Origin: Minisyncoccota bacterium
GTDB lineage: Bacteria; Patescibacteriota; Minisyncoccia; Phycocordibacterales; UBA9973
Length of the DNA: 39,013 bases
Assembly: GCA_030157745.1 (NCBI GenBank)
Contig: JAOAUE010000032.1
Span: 1 to 39,013 of the forward strand
Direction: 5' to 3'
Both the position numbers and the translations under genes were made by a program. This document shows, one piece after another, positions 15,090-22,862 of the stretch (position 1 is the stretch's first letter; the number at the start of each line of letters is the position of its first letter). The notes below the pieces were generated by a model. That model had not been told where the DNA came from. It saw only the letters and a list, made by a program, of their open reading frames with translations, and searched no databases.

Positions 15090-15764
15090 ATGAAAAAAGA
15101 ACTATCATTAACGCCTCTTATGGAGGCAGGTGTCCACTTTGGATACTCACGTACTCGTCGTCACCCTACCGTTACTCCATACCTATATGGAACAAAAGGT
15201 GGTGTAGATATTATCGATCTAGAAAAGACAACTCCTCTTATGGAGAAGGCTTGTGCATTTTTGTCAGAGCTTGGCCAAGCAGGTAAGACTGTGCTTTTTG
15301 TAGGTGTTAAACCAGAAGCTAGAAATATAGTTATGGAAGTAGCACAATCTCTCAAAATGCCATACGTAACAGAGCGATGGATCGGTGGGATACTCACAAA
15401 CTTCCCTGAAATCAAAAGAAGAATTGCTCGCCTAGAAGAGCTCAAAGAAGAGCGCTCAAGTGGTGGATTTGATAAATACACTAAAAAGGAACAAATCCTT
15501 CTAAACAGAGAGATGGATCGTCTCAACAAATACTTTAGTGGCCTGACAGGTCTTACAAAAATGCCTGACGCTGTAGTAATAGTAGATACAAAAAAGGAAC
15601 ACATCGCCATAGCAGAAGCTCGAAAGATTGGAGTGCCAGTTATAGCTATCGGAAATACAGACTGTTCTATCCGCGCTATCTCTTACCCTATCATCGCTAA
15701 CGACAGTAGTGCTTCTAGTATTTCTACAGTTCTTGGTATACTTAAGGACGCATTTAGTAAGTAA
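15090..15764 (+). CDS. rpsB: 30S ribosomal protein S2
   Basis: A small-subunit ribosomal protein near the mRNA exit. It has the diagnostic start LMEAGVHFGYSRTRRHPTVTPYLYGTKGGVDIIDLEKT, the WIGGILTNF segment and IPVIAIGNTDCS near the C-terminus. At 224 aa it is slightly short but complete. It is followed by tsf, the usual bacterial pairing. Confidence 0.97.
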   Translation: MKKELSLTPLMEAGVHFGYSRTRRHPTVTPYLYGTKGGVDIIDLEKTTPLMEKACAFLSELGQAGKTVLFVGVKPEARNIVMEVAQSLKMPYVTERWIGGILTNFPEIKRRIARLEELKEERSSGGFDKYTKKEQILLNREMDRLNKYFSGLTGLTKMPDAVVIVDTKKEHIAIAEARKIGVPVIAIGNTDCSIRAISYPIIANDSSASSISTVLGILKDAFSK

Positions 15765-15939
15765 AAAGTTTTTAAAGTTATAAAGTTCGTAAAGTTTAAA
15801 AGGTAAATAAAACGGACGAAGATATTCTTTGAAGAATGCCCTGCGTAGGCTGTCTGAGCCGAGCAGAGCAATCCGTCAGCAGACGGATATGCGTGCATTT
15901 TGAAAAGAGATATCAAGGAAGTTTTTATAAAAAATAAAA
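15765..15939. other. rpsB-tsf intergenic region with repeat-like sequence
   Basis: A 175-bp gap. It begins with AAAGTT-type short direct repeats (15766-15802) and then holds a GC-richer stretch (about 15838-15895) with a hairpin ATCCGTC/GACGGAT (15870-15887). The stretch resembles the palindromic repeats seen elsewhere in this window. No gene is seen. Confidence 0.45.
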
Positions 15940-16725
15940 ATGACAACAACAATTACAACAGAACAGGTTAAAGAGTTAAGAGACAAAACAAGTGTATCAG
16001 TTATGCAATGTCGCAAGGCCCTTGAAGAAGCAGGTGGCGACATGGAAAAGGCTTTGATTATCCTCCGCAAAAAAGGTAGTGAGATGGCTGAAAAAAAGTC
16101 AGATAGAACTGCTGTTGATGGCCGAGTATTTATAAAGTCTGAGGGAGGCAAAGCAGTAGTAGTAACTCTAAACTGTGAGACTGATTTCGTAGCTCAAAAC
16201 CAAGGCTTTATAGACTGTGGAGAAGCTATCTTGTCTATTGCGTGGACCGAAGGGGCTGAAAAAGCTAAAGAACAAGCACCAAGCGCTATAAACGAAGCTG
16301 TATTAAAGACTGGAGAAAACATCCAACTCGGTACAATAGATGAGTATTCTGGAGAGACTATTGGTACATACATTCACTTTAACGGCAAAAACGCTGCTTT
16401 GGTTGTACTGAAGGGAGGCAATGTAGATGTAGCCAAAGACATAGCTATGCATATAAGCGCAATGAAGCCTACATACCTACAAGCTACAGATATCAAAGAG
16501 AGCGACAGAGAAGCTGTTATAGAAGTTTTGAAAAAAGAAGTAGACGAAAGCGGTAAACCAGAAGACATAAAAGCAAAAATGATGGAAGGAAAAATATCTG
16601 GATATTTCAAAGAACAAACCCTACTCGATCAACCATTTTTCAAAAATCCAGAAATGACTATCGGCAAAGTAGCTGATAGTGCCGGTGCAGAAGTAGTCTC
16701 ATTTAAACTCTACACACTAAACTAA
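15940..16725 (+). CDS. tsf: Elongation factor Ts
   Basis: The nucleotide exchange factor that recycles EF-Tu. The N-terminal UBA-like domain (VKELRDKTSVSVMQCRKALEEAGGD region) and the EF-Tu contact motif TDFVAQN are clear. At 261 aa it has the usual short bacterial length. It follows rpsB in the same direction, probably on one transcript, and is followed 5 bp later by a small membrane protein gene. Confidence 0.96.
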   Translation: MTTTITTEQVKELRDKTSVSVMQCRKALEEAGGDMEKALIILRKKGSEMAEKKSDRTAVDGRVFIKSEGGKAVVVTLNCETDFVAQNQGFIDCGEAILSIAWTEGAEKAKEQAPSAINEAVLKTGENIQLGTIDEYSGETIGTYIHFNGKNAALVVLKGGNVDVAKDIAMHISAMKPTYLQATDIKESDREAVIEVLKKEVDESGKPEDIKAKMMEGKISGYFKEQTLLDQPFFKNPEMTIGKVADSAGAEVVSFKLYTLN

Positions 16726-16730
16726 AAAAC

Positions 16731-17114
16731 ATGATTGGCAAAGTTTTTGCGATTATAATCTCTATCTTGGCATTGTGGTTCCTTGTTATGTTTCTTATCT
16801 TCAGAGAAGCACACAAAAAAGAAACAAATGTTGAAATAAAACAAATATCAAACAAGTATCTAAGAGAGACTAGAAAGTTTTGGTTTTTGTTTTTAAGAAT
16901 AATAAACACACTTAGAGATCTTGCTACAAAAATAATAGCCAAAGCGTTCTTTTATATCTTTCCAAAAGCCAAAAGTGTTTTTGAAAAAAAGGACGAACTA
17001 GCAGGTCTAGAGCATGGGCCATCCTCTTACTTCCTAATGAGTATTTCTGAGGATAAAACAAAAGTACCATCTAGTGAAAAGAAAAAAGCTAGACGAAAAA
17101 CAAAAAATGTGTAA
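16731..17114 (+). CDS. Small membrane protein, 127 aa
   Basis: I do not recognise the family. An N-terminal membrane helix (VFAIIISILALWFLVMFLIF) is followed by a basic, aromatic-rich amphipathic region and a very basic C-terminal tail (KKKARRKTKN). It begins 5 bp after tsf, so it is probably co-transcribed with rpsB-tsf. The basic tail could contact RNA or ribosomes, but nothing proves this. Confidence 0.6.
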   Translation: MIGKVFAIIISILALWFLVMFLIFREAHKKETNVEIKQISNKYLRETRKFWFLFLRIINTLRDLATKIIAKAFFYIFPKAKSVFEKKDELAGLEHGPSSYFLMSISEDKTKVPSSEKKKARRKTKNV

Positions 17115-17176
17115 AATATAGTTCAGTTGGCCCCATTTTTTGGAGCCGATTACGCCACCTTATCTGTTTTGGTGGA

Positions 17177-17182
17177 TATAAT
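17177..17182 (+). promoter_or_regulatory. Probable -10 box for tRNA-Thr
   Basis: A perfect TATAAT lies 42 nt before the tRNA. No clear -35 is seen at 17 bp. A small CCACC/GGTGG hairpin lies just upstream (17156-17175). Confidence 0.4.
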
Positions 17183-17224
17183 GATTAGCAATAAAACAGA
17201 CACTGGTTAGCACATCCAGTACAT

Positions 17225-17300
17225 GCCGCTTTAGCTCAGTTGGTAGAGCAACGCTTTTGTAAAGCGAAGGTCGTCAGTTCAAGTCTGACAAGCGGCTCCA
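17225..17300 (+). tRNA. tRNA-Thr(UGU)
   Basis: A complete cloverleaf: acceptor GCCGCTT/AAGCGGC, D stem GCTC/GAGC, anticodon loop TTTGTAA with anticodon TGT, T stem GTCAG/CTGAC with TTCAAGT loop, and an encoded CCA. The 3' end lies within the antisense tail of the recombinase gene and touches the left inverted repeat at 17296. Confidence 0.95.
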
Positions 17301-18828
17301 TCACTCGCATTTCGTCGGGAATACTAAAATTAGCACGGGCGGCGCGAAGCGCCGACCACGGATTTTCGCCTGATTTTGAAACAGCATTCTCGGAATTCGG
17401 CGCGCTCGCACGCACTGTTTTTTCGCCAAGGAGGAGGTTCGAGCCAAAGACTTTTTTGGCAGCAACCTTTTTATCTAAAAAGTTGCTATCCAATGCGATT
17501 TTTTCCATATCCTGAGCCTCTTTTATCCATTTTGCCATCGGTTCGAGCCACAATTTTTGTTTGCTCTCCGAACGAGAGATTTCTTCCTCCAGCGACTTTT
17601 TCTCGGATAATAATTTTGCTTTTTCCGCTCGATAAATTTCCTTTTCTATATCTTGATCTAAATATCCGTCTAAAAGTCGCTGGAGCTTCACTGTGATGCC
17701 TTGTATCTTTTTCTCGTTTTCGAAAACAAAAATATGAACAGATTGGGCGGATTCCGTTTTGTCTTTTTCAAGTCTTTCATTCAGATAATCCGCCCAATCT
17801 TGTGGCATAGAAACTTTTTGAAGAAGTGATGAAATTTGCGCGTCCATTTTTTCTGCTCGAATACAAGGTTCAGGGCATTTTTGAGTTTTTGATTTCTTGG
17901 TACAGCGATAATATGTATAGAAATGTTGAGTACCATTTTTCTGCGTTTTTACCTTGTATTCGCCAGTTATTTGCATTCCGCACGACGCGCACGAAAGCAG
18001 TCCGCAATATGCTTGTGGATTATTCTTATGCTTACCAGTCGGACGACTTTTCCGCTCCATCACTTCTTGCACCTGGTCAAAAAGTTTCTTTGACACGATT
18101 GGCTCGTGCTTGCCTTCGTGTACTTCGAGATTAAACCTGAAATGTCCGTAATAAAATGGATTTGAGAGGATAAAGGTCGTACGCGAGATGTGGATTCTCT
18201 TTCCTTGTTTGGTTAGCAAGCGGTTTGCTTCAAAATACTCGCCGATACTTTGAAGTGTAGAATCTCCTTTTGCGTAAAGTTCAAATGCTTGGCGAATAAT
18301 CGGAGCAGTCTTTTTGTCAGCAACAACAGTTTTCGTCCTCGAATCGTTTATATACCCCACCGGAGCCAGACTTGGATATTCGCCACGCCTGACTTTCTGC
18401 CGCAAACCGCGCTTCGTATTTTCGGAAAGAGAATCCACATAGTATTTGCTTTGTCCAAATGCCATATTGAGCATAAACTTGCCTTGTGAACTGCTGTCAC
18501 ACCAAAATGTCGGGAATTTTAAACTCACAAGTTTTTCTGTGTCGAGGAGATAGATAATACGCCCACCATCAACAGAATTACGAGCGAGACGGTCAGGATG
18601 CCACGCGAGAATATTTCCGCCGAGTTTTTCAATTTCATTTAGCATCTCGTTAAATATCGGACGACCAGGAATCTTGGCAGATTGTTTTTCCACATACTCG
18701 GCGGAGATTTCAATATTCTCTCGCGTGGCATAGTCTCGCAATTCTTGAAGTTGTGCTTCAATCGAAAGAACCTGCTTATCCTCGACATCAGTTGACTTGC
18801 GAGCATACAAAAAGAATTTTTCACTCAT
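17236..18828 (-). CDS. Large serine recombinase
   Basis: A 530-aa site-specific recombinase. The resolvase domain begins at residue 1 with the catalytic serine in YARKSTD (Ser12) and conserved Arg residues in HPDRLARN; a recombinase domain follows (about 155-300), then a zinc-ribbon (CGLLSCASCGM...YYRCTKK..KCPEPC) and a coiled coil at about 385-440. It is the likely integrase and excisase of the element. The last 60 or so residues are odd: they are encoded by inverted repeat IR1-L, and the final VRLELTTFALQKRCSTN is the antisense of the tRNA-Thr gene. The natural end may be nearer GSNLLLGEK (about 17430). The ATG lies in the loop of an 18-bp palindrome (18804-18860). Confidence 0.92.
   Translation of the reverse strand: MSEKFFLYARKSTDVEDKQVLSIEAQLQELRDYATRENIEISAEYVEKQSAKIPGRPIFNEMLNEIEKLGGNILAWHPDRLARNSVDGGRIIYLLDTEKLVSLKFPTFWCDSSSQGKFMLNMAFGQSKYYVDSLSENTKRGLRQKVRRGEYPSLAPVGYINDSRTKTVVADKKTAPIIRQAFELYAKGDSTLQSIGEYFEANRLLTKQGKRIHISRTTFILSNPFYYGHFRFNLEVHEGKHEPIVSKKLFDQVQEVMERKSRPTGKHKNNPQAYCGLLSCASCGMQITGEYKVKTQKNGTQHFYTYYRCTKKSKTQKCPEPCIRAEKMDAQISSLLQKVSMPQDWADYLNERLEKDKTESAQSVHIFVFENEKKIQGITVKLQRLLDGYLDQDIEKEIYRAEKAKLLSEKKSLEEEISRSESKQKLWLEPMAKWIKEAQDMEKIALDSNFLDKKVAAKKVFGSNLLLGEKTVRASAPNSENAVSKSGENPWSALRAARANFSIPDEMRVMEPLVRLELTTFALQKRCSTN
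17296..17421 (+). repeat. Inverted repeat IR1-L, 126 bp
   Basis: By eye it is identical to the reverse complement of 18907-19032. It starts with the last bases of the tRNA (CTCCA) and covers the 3' coding end of the recombinase. With IR1-R it brackets the recombinase gene. Confidence 0.9.
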
Positions 18829-18864
18829 TTATTGATTCTAACAAAAATTCTTTTTGTATGTAAA
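18804..18864 (-). promoter_or_regulatory. Recombinase promoter inside an 18-bp perfect palindrome
   Basis: The arms CATACAAAAAGAATTTTT (18804-18821) and its complement (18843-18860) are separated by 21 bp that contain the ATG (18826-18828). On the minus strand a promoter TTTACA (18864-18859), 18-bp spacer, TAGAAT (18840-18835) spans the upstream arm and would start transcription at or next to the ATG, giving a leaderless message. The palindrome is a good candidate operator for autorepression, or an mRNA/DNA fold that hides the start. Confidence 0.6.
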
Positions 18865-18906
18865 TAGCAAAAATTGCATTTGATTTCGAACCTCCTCCTC
18901 CAAAAC

Positions 18907-19032
18907 AAAACAGTGCGTGCGAGCGCGCCGAATTCCGAGAATGCTGTTTCAAAATCAGGCGAAAATCCGTGGTCGGCGCTTCGCGCCGCCCGTGCTAATT
19001 TTAGTATTCCCGACGAAATGCGAGTGATGGAG
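18907..19032 (-). repeat. Inverted repeat IR1-R, 126 bp
   Basis: Inverted copy of 17296-17421. It reproduces the 3' coding end of the recombinase upstream of the same gene and overlaps the start of IR2-L by 3 bp. Confidence 0.9.
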
Positions 19033-19215
19033 TGGTTGTACGATTCGGCTCGAACCTATTTCATCAAAAATTCATAAATGTATTAAATGCGGACTCGGTT
19101 TTGCGAAAGCTCTTTTTTGGGGACACGGATTTCGCAAAACCTCGGCTGATTCTTTTTTGGCATTCGCCTCTGGTTCTGGGTTCTCCCGCAGGAGGGGTTT
19201 GGGGAGGAATGCGGG
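19030..19215 (+). repeat. Inverted repeat IR2-L, 186 bp
   Basis: By eye it is a perfect inverted match to 26046-26231. It contains an internal palindrome GGTTTTGCGAAA...TTTCGCAAAACC (about 19098-19142). Its outer end carries GGCTCGAACC, the coding for the GSN motif also seen near the recombinase C-terminus, so it may derive from an older recombinase gene end. Confidence 0.9.
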
Positions 19216-19217
19216 GG

Positions 19218-20327
19218 TTATTTTGGGTCTTTGAGAAAATGTTTAAACTTATTCCGTAAGCGATAACTATTGGCATGAGAAAAATGTCCGAGATATGAGC
19301 TTATGCCAGCTTGTAATTTCTCTCGCGTTTTCTCGTGGCAAGGAAGCCTCAATTTTTCTGCCCTCTGTTTACACCTTCCAACAGTTGCCCGACGAACGAG
19401 GACATGAGTGGGCTTGATAATATACCCGACGAAGTCAATACCGTGGCGCACTCGTTGCAAGATAATTTTCCGCGGATGGATGTTGAGCTTGCGTTCTCTC
19501 TTCAGCCACACTTCTATCTGTACCACCGCACTCTTTAATTTTTCTTTATCCGCATCAAGAAATACGAAATCGTCCACATACCTCGCGTAGCGAGGAAATC
19601 CGAGCGTCTGGCTGATATATTTATCAAGCCCGTCGAGATAGCAGTTAGCGAAGAATTGCGAGGTCAAGTTCCCTATCGGCAAGCCCGTACCGCCGGAGTA
19701 AAAGAGTGATTTATGTTTCGGGATAAGTGCTTTGAGTGCAGTATCTCCCCTGTAAATATAATCAAGTGTCGGGTCACAAAAGATAACCTGCTCGCAAATC
19801 CAAAGCATATCCCCTTTCCACCACTCGGGTTTTTCTTGCTGATTGATAAGCCCTGCGATGACATCAAAAAGAATTGGTCGGTCAATCGAACGGAAGAAGC
19901 TCTCGACATCAAGCTTCAGATACCAATCATTCGGGCGCTCTCGGGCATAGGCACGCACTTGCTTGAATCCTGAGTGCGTCCCCTTGCCTTCCCTATTGGC
20001 ATACGAAGTTGGCACGAACCAACTTTCGCACAAAGGAGCAAGCTCGTTGTAAATAATATGGTGTATAACCCGATCACGAAAGTCGGCAGCAAAAATCTCT
20101 CTCGGCTTCGGGTCAGTCACGACAAAAGAAATATGTCGACTGATGCAGTATGTCCGTTCAGTGAGTTCTTTCCGCAGACTGATAAGCTCGCGCTCCCGCA
20201 AGAGTTCAAACCGAAGTCGATTGACTGTTTTCTTTTTACGCTTGATACAGCTCTTGTACGCCAGCCAGAGATTCTCTAAGGTAAAAATAGTTTCTACTGT
20301 ATTCATTTGGTCTGTTATTGTGCGCAT
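19218..20327 (-). CDS. DGR reverse transcriptase 1
   Basis: Copies the template RNA into mutated cDNA for retrohoming into variable region 1. Numbered from ATG 20327 it has 369 aa, with catalytic Asp140 in LKLDVESFF, the DGR-type motif GLPIGNLTSQ (215-224; group II intron enzymes have SP instead of SQ) and the YVDD box at 250-253. A C-terminal basic thumb/maturase-like region follows. ATG 20306 is an alternative start; neither has a clear ribosome-binding site. The frame stays open upstream to 20606 and reads through TR1 in the same frame as the target protein. It lies last in the DGR1 operon, 3 bp from IR2-L. Confidence 0.93.
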   Translation of the reverse strand: MRTITDQMNTVETIFTLENLWLAYKSCIKRKKKTVNRLRFELLRERELISLRKELTERTYCISRHISFVVTDPKPREIFAADFRDRVIHHIIYNELAPLCESWFVPTSYANREGKGTHSGFKQVRAYARERPNDWYLKLDVESFFRSIDRPILFDVIAGLINQQEKPEWWKGDMLWICEQVIFCDPTLDYIYRGDTALKALIPKHKSLFYSGGTGLPIGNLTSQFFANCYLDGLDKYISQTLGFPRYARYVDDFVFLDADKEKLKSAVVQIEVWLKRERKLNIHPRKIILQRVRHGIDFVGYIIKPTHVLVRRATVGRCKQRAEKLRLPCHEKTREKLQAGISSYLGHFSHANSYRLRNKFKHFLKDPK

Positions 20328-20354
20328 AAAGCAGAGGGTTCGATAGAGGAGTTC

Positions 20355-20491
20355 TCGAACACACCGGACATAGTTGCCATTGGTCTTATCATTCGCATCA
20401 GAGTTGCCATTGTTGAAGTTCACGTTCCAGGCGTTGTTCTCATTGCCCGGATTCTGATAGGTAGAGGACGACCAGTAGTTGTCCGACTGTG
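20355..20491 (-). repeat. Template repeat TR1 (DGR1), 137 bp
   Basis: Aligns without gaps to VR1 at 21137-21273. I count 25 differences; 24 are at coding-strand adenines of TR1 (plus-strand T) and one is a T-to-G change. Most A changes are to G. The coding strand is rich in AAC/AAT codons (for example NPGNENNAW and NFNNGNSDANDKTNGN), the typical design that lets adenine mutagenesis reach many amino acids. It lies between avd and the reverse transcriptase gene, the usual place. Confidence 0.96.
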
Positions 20492-20605
20492 AAATATGAT
20501 ATGTGCGTGACTGTCCGTGTCGGACGTACAGCGCAAATTCGTTTCGTTTATCCTCAGAACTATTAAAAATAATTCTGAGAGCACACACTGAACTCCTCGT
20601 CCTCA

Positions 20606-21007
20606 CTAAAACAATGTTTTTATAGTTGTCTTATTCTGGGTGGGCGCAGTTTTTTTCGGACTGCACGAAGTTCTCCAACCCTCTGCTTGACGCGCGCAAT
20701 CCACCACTTGCTCGACCAGATACAAGTATTGCCGCGGCGAAGCGAACTGCTTCAGCTCCTCGGCTACGCGGAGCATAATCGTAATCTCCTCAATCTTCCA
20801 AACCAACTCACTCAAAACAGCACTCCTGTGTTCAACCGGAGTGCTATTGGCTTTTACGATCAGCCGTACTGCTTCCATCGCGCTTGCAAGGAGCGATGCG
20901 CCGAGCGTGTACTTGTATTGCTTGTCTATTTTCGGCACACGAATGTAGAACTCTTTCAGGAGCCTGAACGTTGCGCTATAGATAGGGAGGTGTTGGTATT
21001 GAGCCAT
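20606..21007 (-). CDS. avd: Avd, DGR accessory variability determinant 1
   Basis: A 133-aa four-helix-bundle protein that, in studied DGRs, binds the reverse transcriptase and template RNA and is needed for mutagenic homing. The start HLPIYSATFRLLKEFYIRVPKIDKQYKYTLG-type pattern and the helical, Lys/Arg-rich body fit the family. It lies between the target gene and TR1 on the same strand. A run of ten G residues lies 12 nt before its ATG on the coding strand and overlaps a hairpin. An upstream in-frame TGA fixes the start at 21007. Confidence 0.88.
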   Translation of the reverse strand: MAQYQHLPIYSATFRLLKEFYIRVPKIDKQYKYTLGASLLASAMEAVRLIVKANSTPVEHRSAVLSELVWKIEEITIMLRVAEELKQFASPRQYLYLVEQVVDCARQAEGWRTSCSPKKTAPTQNKTTIKTLF

Positions 21008-21019
21008 AGAAAAATATCA

Positions 21020-21047
21020 CCCCCCCCCCTCGCGAAAACGCGAGGGG
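21020..21047. promoter_or_regulatory. DGR1 hairpin with C10/G10 homopolymer
   Basis: CCCCTCGCG (21026-21034), loop AAAA and CGCGAGGGG (21039-21047) form a perfect 9-bp stem. Six extra C residues precede it, making a C10 run (21020-21029). It lies 87 bp past the target stop codon and just before avd. In the Bordetella phage DGR a hairpin downstream of the variable region is required for homing; a related hairpin lies at a similar distance in DGR2 (24684-24709). Confidence 0.7.
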
Positions 21048-21133
21048 AAGAATAACCAAAGGAATAAAAAGAATCGAGAAAAGAACCCAAAGAAAAACCG
21101 CAAAAATTATCAAATAAACAAATCATCAAAGAA

Positions 21134-21976
21134 TTATCGAACACACCGGACATAGCCGCCCTCGGCCTTACCAACCGCATCAGAGTAGCCATCGCCGAAG
21201 CTCACGAGCCAGGCGCCGCCCTCACCGCCCGGACCCTGATAGGTAGAGGACGACCAGTAGCTGCCCGACTGTGTGTTTGGGAAGAATGTCGTATCGATGG
21301 CAGGGTTGACTGTGGCAAGGCTCACAATGGAAAGAAGTTCGATTCTATTTGGCAAGCGCCAGTCACTGTGTCCCGCTGTGGTATCGGCTTCACAGGTCGA
21401 GAGCGCAGTCGTCCAGTCAAGTCCAGTAGCAGAATCAGCCGAACAGTCAGTATCTGATTGTCCTTCGGAACATTTTTTCCACATAAGTCCTGTCGCGTTA
21501 TCCGAAATCGTGCTGTCAGTATTATCTACAAATCGCGCGCCGCTTGTGGGTAAACCTTTTTCGTAGTCGCCATCTTGTCCGGTACCAGTACACGATATTG
21601 GAGTACCACTTGCATCCCAACAATCAGTCTGACCAGTTTTTGGTAGTCCAGCTTGTCCAGCCGATGCAGTACCTGCAACGCCCATATATGTCGTCCCTGT
21701 GAGTATTTTAGTCGCATCAAGCGTCGGAATGCTTTCATAAATCTGCTTGAGGGTGTGAAATGTCGCAGACACAGAGCCAGGCGTAGTAAACGAAGCCGAA
21801 CCTTCGACTTGGCTTGTCGTGTTGTCGATGAGTCTGTTGTAAATGCCATCGAGTGTGTACATCGTGCTTGCCGGAACTCCAGGCGGAGTAAGCGAACCTG
21901 CAAAACTTGTGCGGACAAATGCACCGATTATAAATGCGACGAGAACAAAGGAACCGATTTTTAGAAACTTTTTCAT
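21134..21976 (-). CDS. DGR1 target: secreted Lcl_C/DUF1566 variable protein
   Basis: The 280-aa protein starts with a signal peptide (MKKFLKIGSFVLVAFIIGAF...SFA) and is predicted to be exported. The C-terminal half is a DUF1566/Lcl_C domain with a C-type-lectin-like core: DNATGLMWKKC, DWRLPNRIELLSIV, YWSSSTY and a final GGYVRCVR. The last 46 or so residues are encoded by VR1, so the diversified positions lie on the presumed ligand-binding face. It starts 1 bp after the stop of the upstream peptidoglycan-binding protein gene, so both are co-translated. It is inferred to be a surface receptor or adhesin with hypervariable specificity. Confidence 0.92.
   Translation of the reverse strand: MKKFLKIGSFVLVAFIIGAFVRTSFAGSLTPPGVPASTMYTLDGIYNRLIDNTTSQVEGSASFTTPGSVSATFHTLKQIYESIPTLDATKILTGTTYMGVAGTASAGQAGLPKTGQTDCWDASGTPISCTGTGQDGDYEKGLPTSGARFVDNTDSTISDNATGLMWKKCSEGQSDTDCSADSATGLDWTTALSTCEADTTAGHSDWRLPNRIELLSIVSLATVNPAIDTTFFPNTQSGSYWSSSTYQGPGGEGGAWLVSFGDGYSDAVGKAEGGYVRCVR
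21137..21273 (-). repeat. Variable region VR1 (DGR1), 137 bp
   Basis: The 3' coding end of the target gene, homologous to TR1. The invariant 3' part (TATGTCCGGTGTGTTCGA on the coding strand) is identical in both and probably acts as the initiation-of-homing region. Diversified codons include the N-to-G, L, V, S and D changes around YQGPGGEGGAWLVSFGDG. Confidence 0.95.
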
Positions 21977-21977
21977 A

Positions 21978-22856
21978 TTATTTACTATTTAATTTATTTC
22001 TTGTAATAGGACCGACGATGCCATCTGCTGTGAGAGTATTATTTTTTTGAAACGTTACCACCGCTTGCTTGCTCTTTGGACCAAAAATGCCGTCAGTCAC
22101 TAAAGGTGGCGACAATGTCTGAACTTTTTTGTTGAGACATATTTGCAAGTCTTTGACGTTGGTGTTATTCATCCGAGGAATTGTCAGCTTTAAAGTTTGA
22201 GTGAAGTTGAGTGTACACACTGTAGTAGGTAAAGTTGTCGGAAGTGTTGTAATCACAATAGTTCCCTCGCTTGCAGTCAAATACGATCCTTTGCAATCTG
22301 GATCAGCTAAATCAATCTTCCCATCGTGGTCATCGTCAATGCCATTGTTGCACTGTGTGATTATTCGCCCTCCCCCACTACTGTGACTAGTACTTGGTGC
22401 GGGCGTGACTGGTGGTCGCCACGCAGTCGTCACTTTGTAGTCCACTGTCCCGCAACTTGAAGTGTTGGCGCAGTTAAAAGAGATCCAACCGATATTTGGG
22501 CTATATGCGTAGCCAGAAAAAATTCCAGTGCTTGTGTTGATGGTCGCCTGAGAGAAATCCACATAGCCAGTATTCTCGCTCCACGCGTAACCTGAGAGTG
22601 TGCCGGAGGAATTTGAAACTTTGTAATCAGTGGTACCGCATGAACTAGTGTTATCACAATTGAGCGACAACCAGCCGATGTTCGGACTGTACGCATAGCC
22701 GGAAAGTACGCTACTTGAAACAGTCACTTGAGAAAAATCTATCCAGCCAGTATTCTCGCTCCAGGCATAACCGGAGGTGCTATCTGCAAACGCTTTTGTC
22801 GCAGAGAAAAACATTATTGATAATATGAATAAACTAAAAACGGATTTTAATCTCAT
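21978..22856 (-). CDS. Secreted repeat protein with C-terminal peptidoglycan-binding domain
   Basis: The 292-aa protein has a signal peptide (cleavage near AFA-DS), then two copies each of a GYAWSENTG(W/Y) unit and a GYAYSPNIGW unit followed by a Cys pair and DYKV. A linker rich in Ser and Pro follows, then an Asp-rich metal-binding-like loop (CNNGIDDDHDGKIDLADPDC) and a C-terminal PG_binding_1-type domain (TDGIFGPKSKQAV...ADGIVGPITRNKL). It is probably anchored in the cell wall. It heads the DGR1 operon and may present or partner the variable protein encoded 1 bp downstream. A promoter with a G9 spacer lies directly upstream. Confidence 0.8.
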   Translation of the reverse strand: MRLKSVFSLFILSIMFFSATKAFADSTSGYAWSENTGWIDFSQVTVSSSVLSGYAYSPNIGWLSLNCDNTSSCGTTDYKVSNSSGTLSGYAWSENTGYVDFSQATINTSTGIFSGYAYSPNIGWISFNCANTSSCGTVDYKVTTAWRPPVTPAPSTSHSSGGGRIITQCNNGIDDDHDGKIDLADPDCKGSYLTASEGTIVITTLPTTLPTTVCTLNFTQTLKLTIPRMNNTNVKDLQICLNKKVQTLSPPLVTDGIFGPKSKQAVVTFQKNNTLTADGIVGPITRNKLNSK

Positions 22857-22862
22857 TCTATT

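Noticed and set aside
18874..19077. A 67-codon plus-strand frame resembling the recombinase C-terminus
   Set aside because: It is the inverted copy IR1-R translated, not an independent gene. It has no start signals.
20956..21192. A 78-codon minus-strand frame between VR1 and avd
   Set aside because: It overlaps both the variable region and avd in another frame and translates the hairpin and homopolymer; there is no support.
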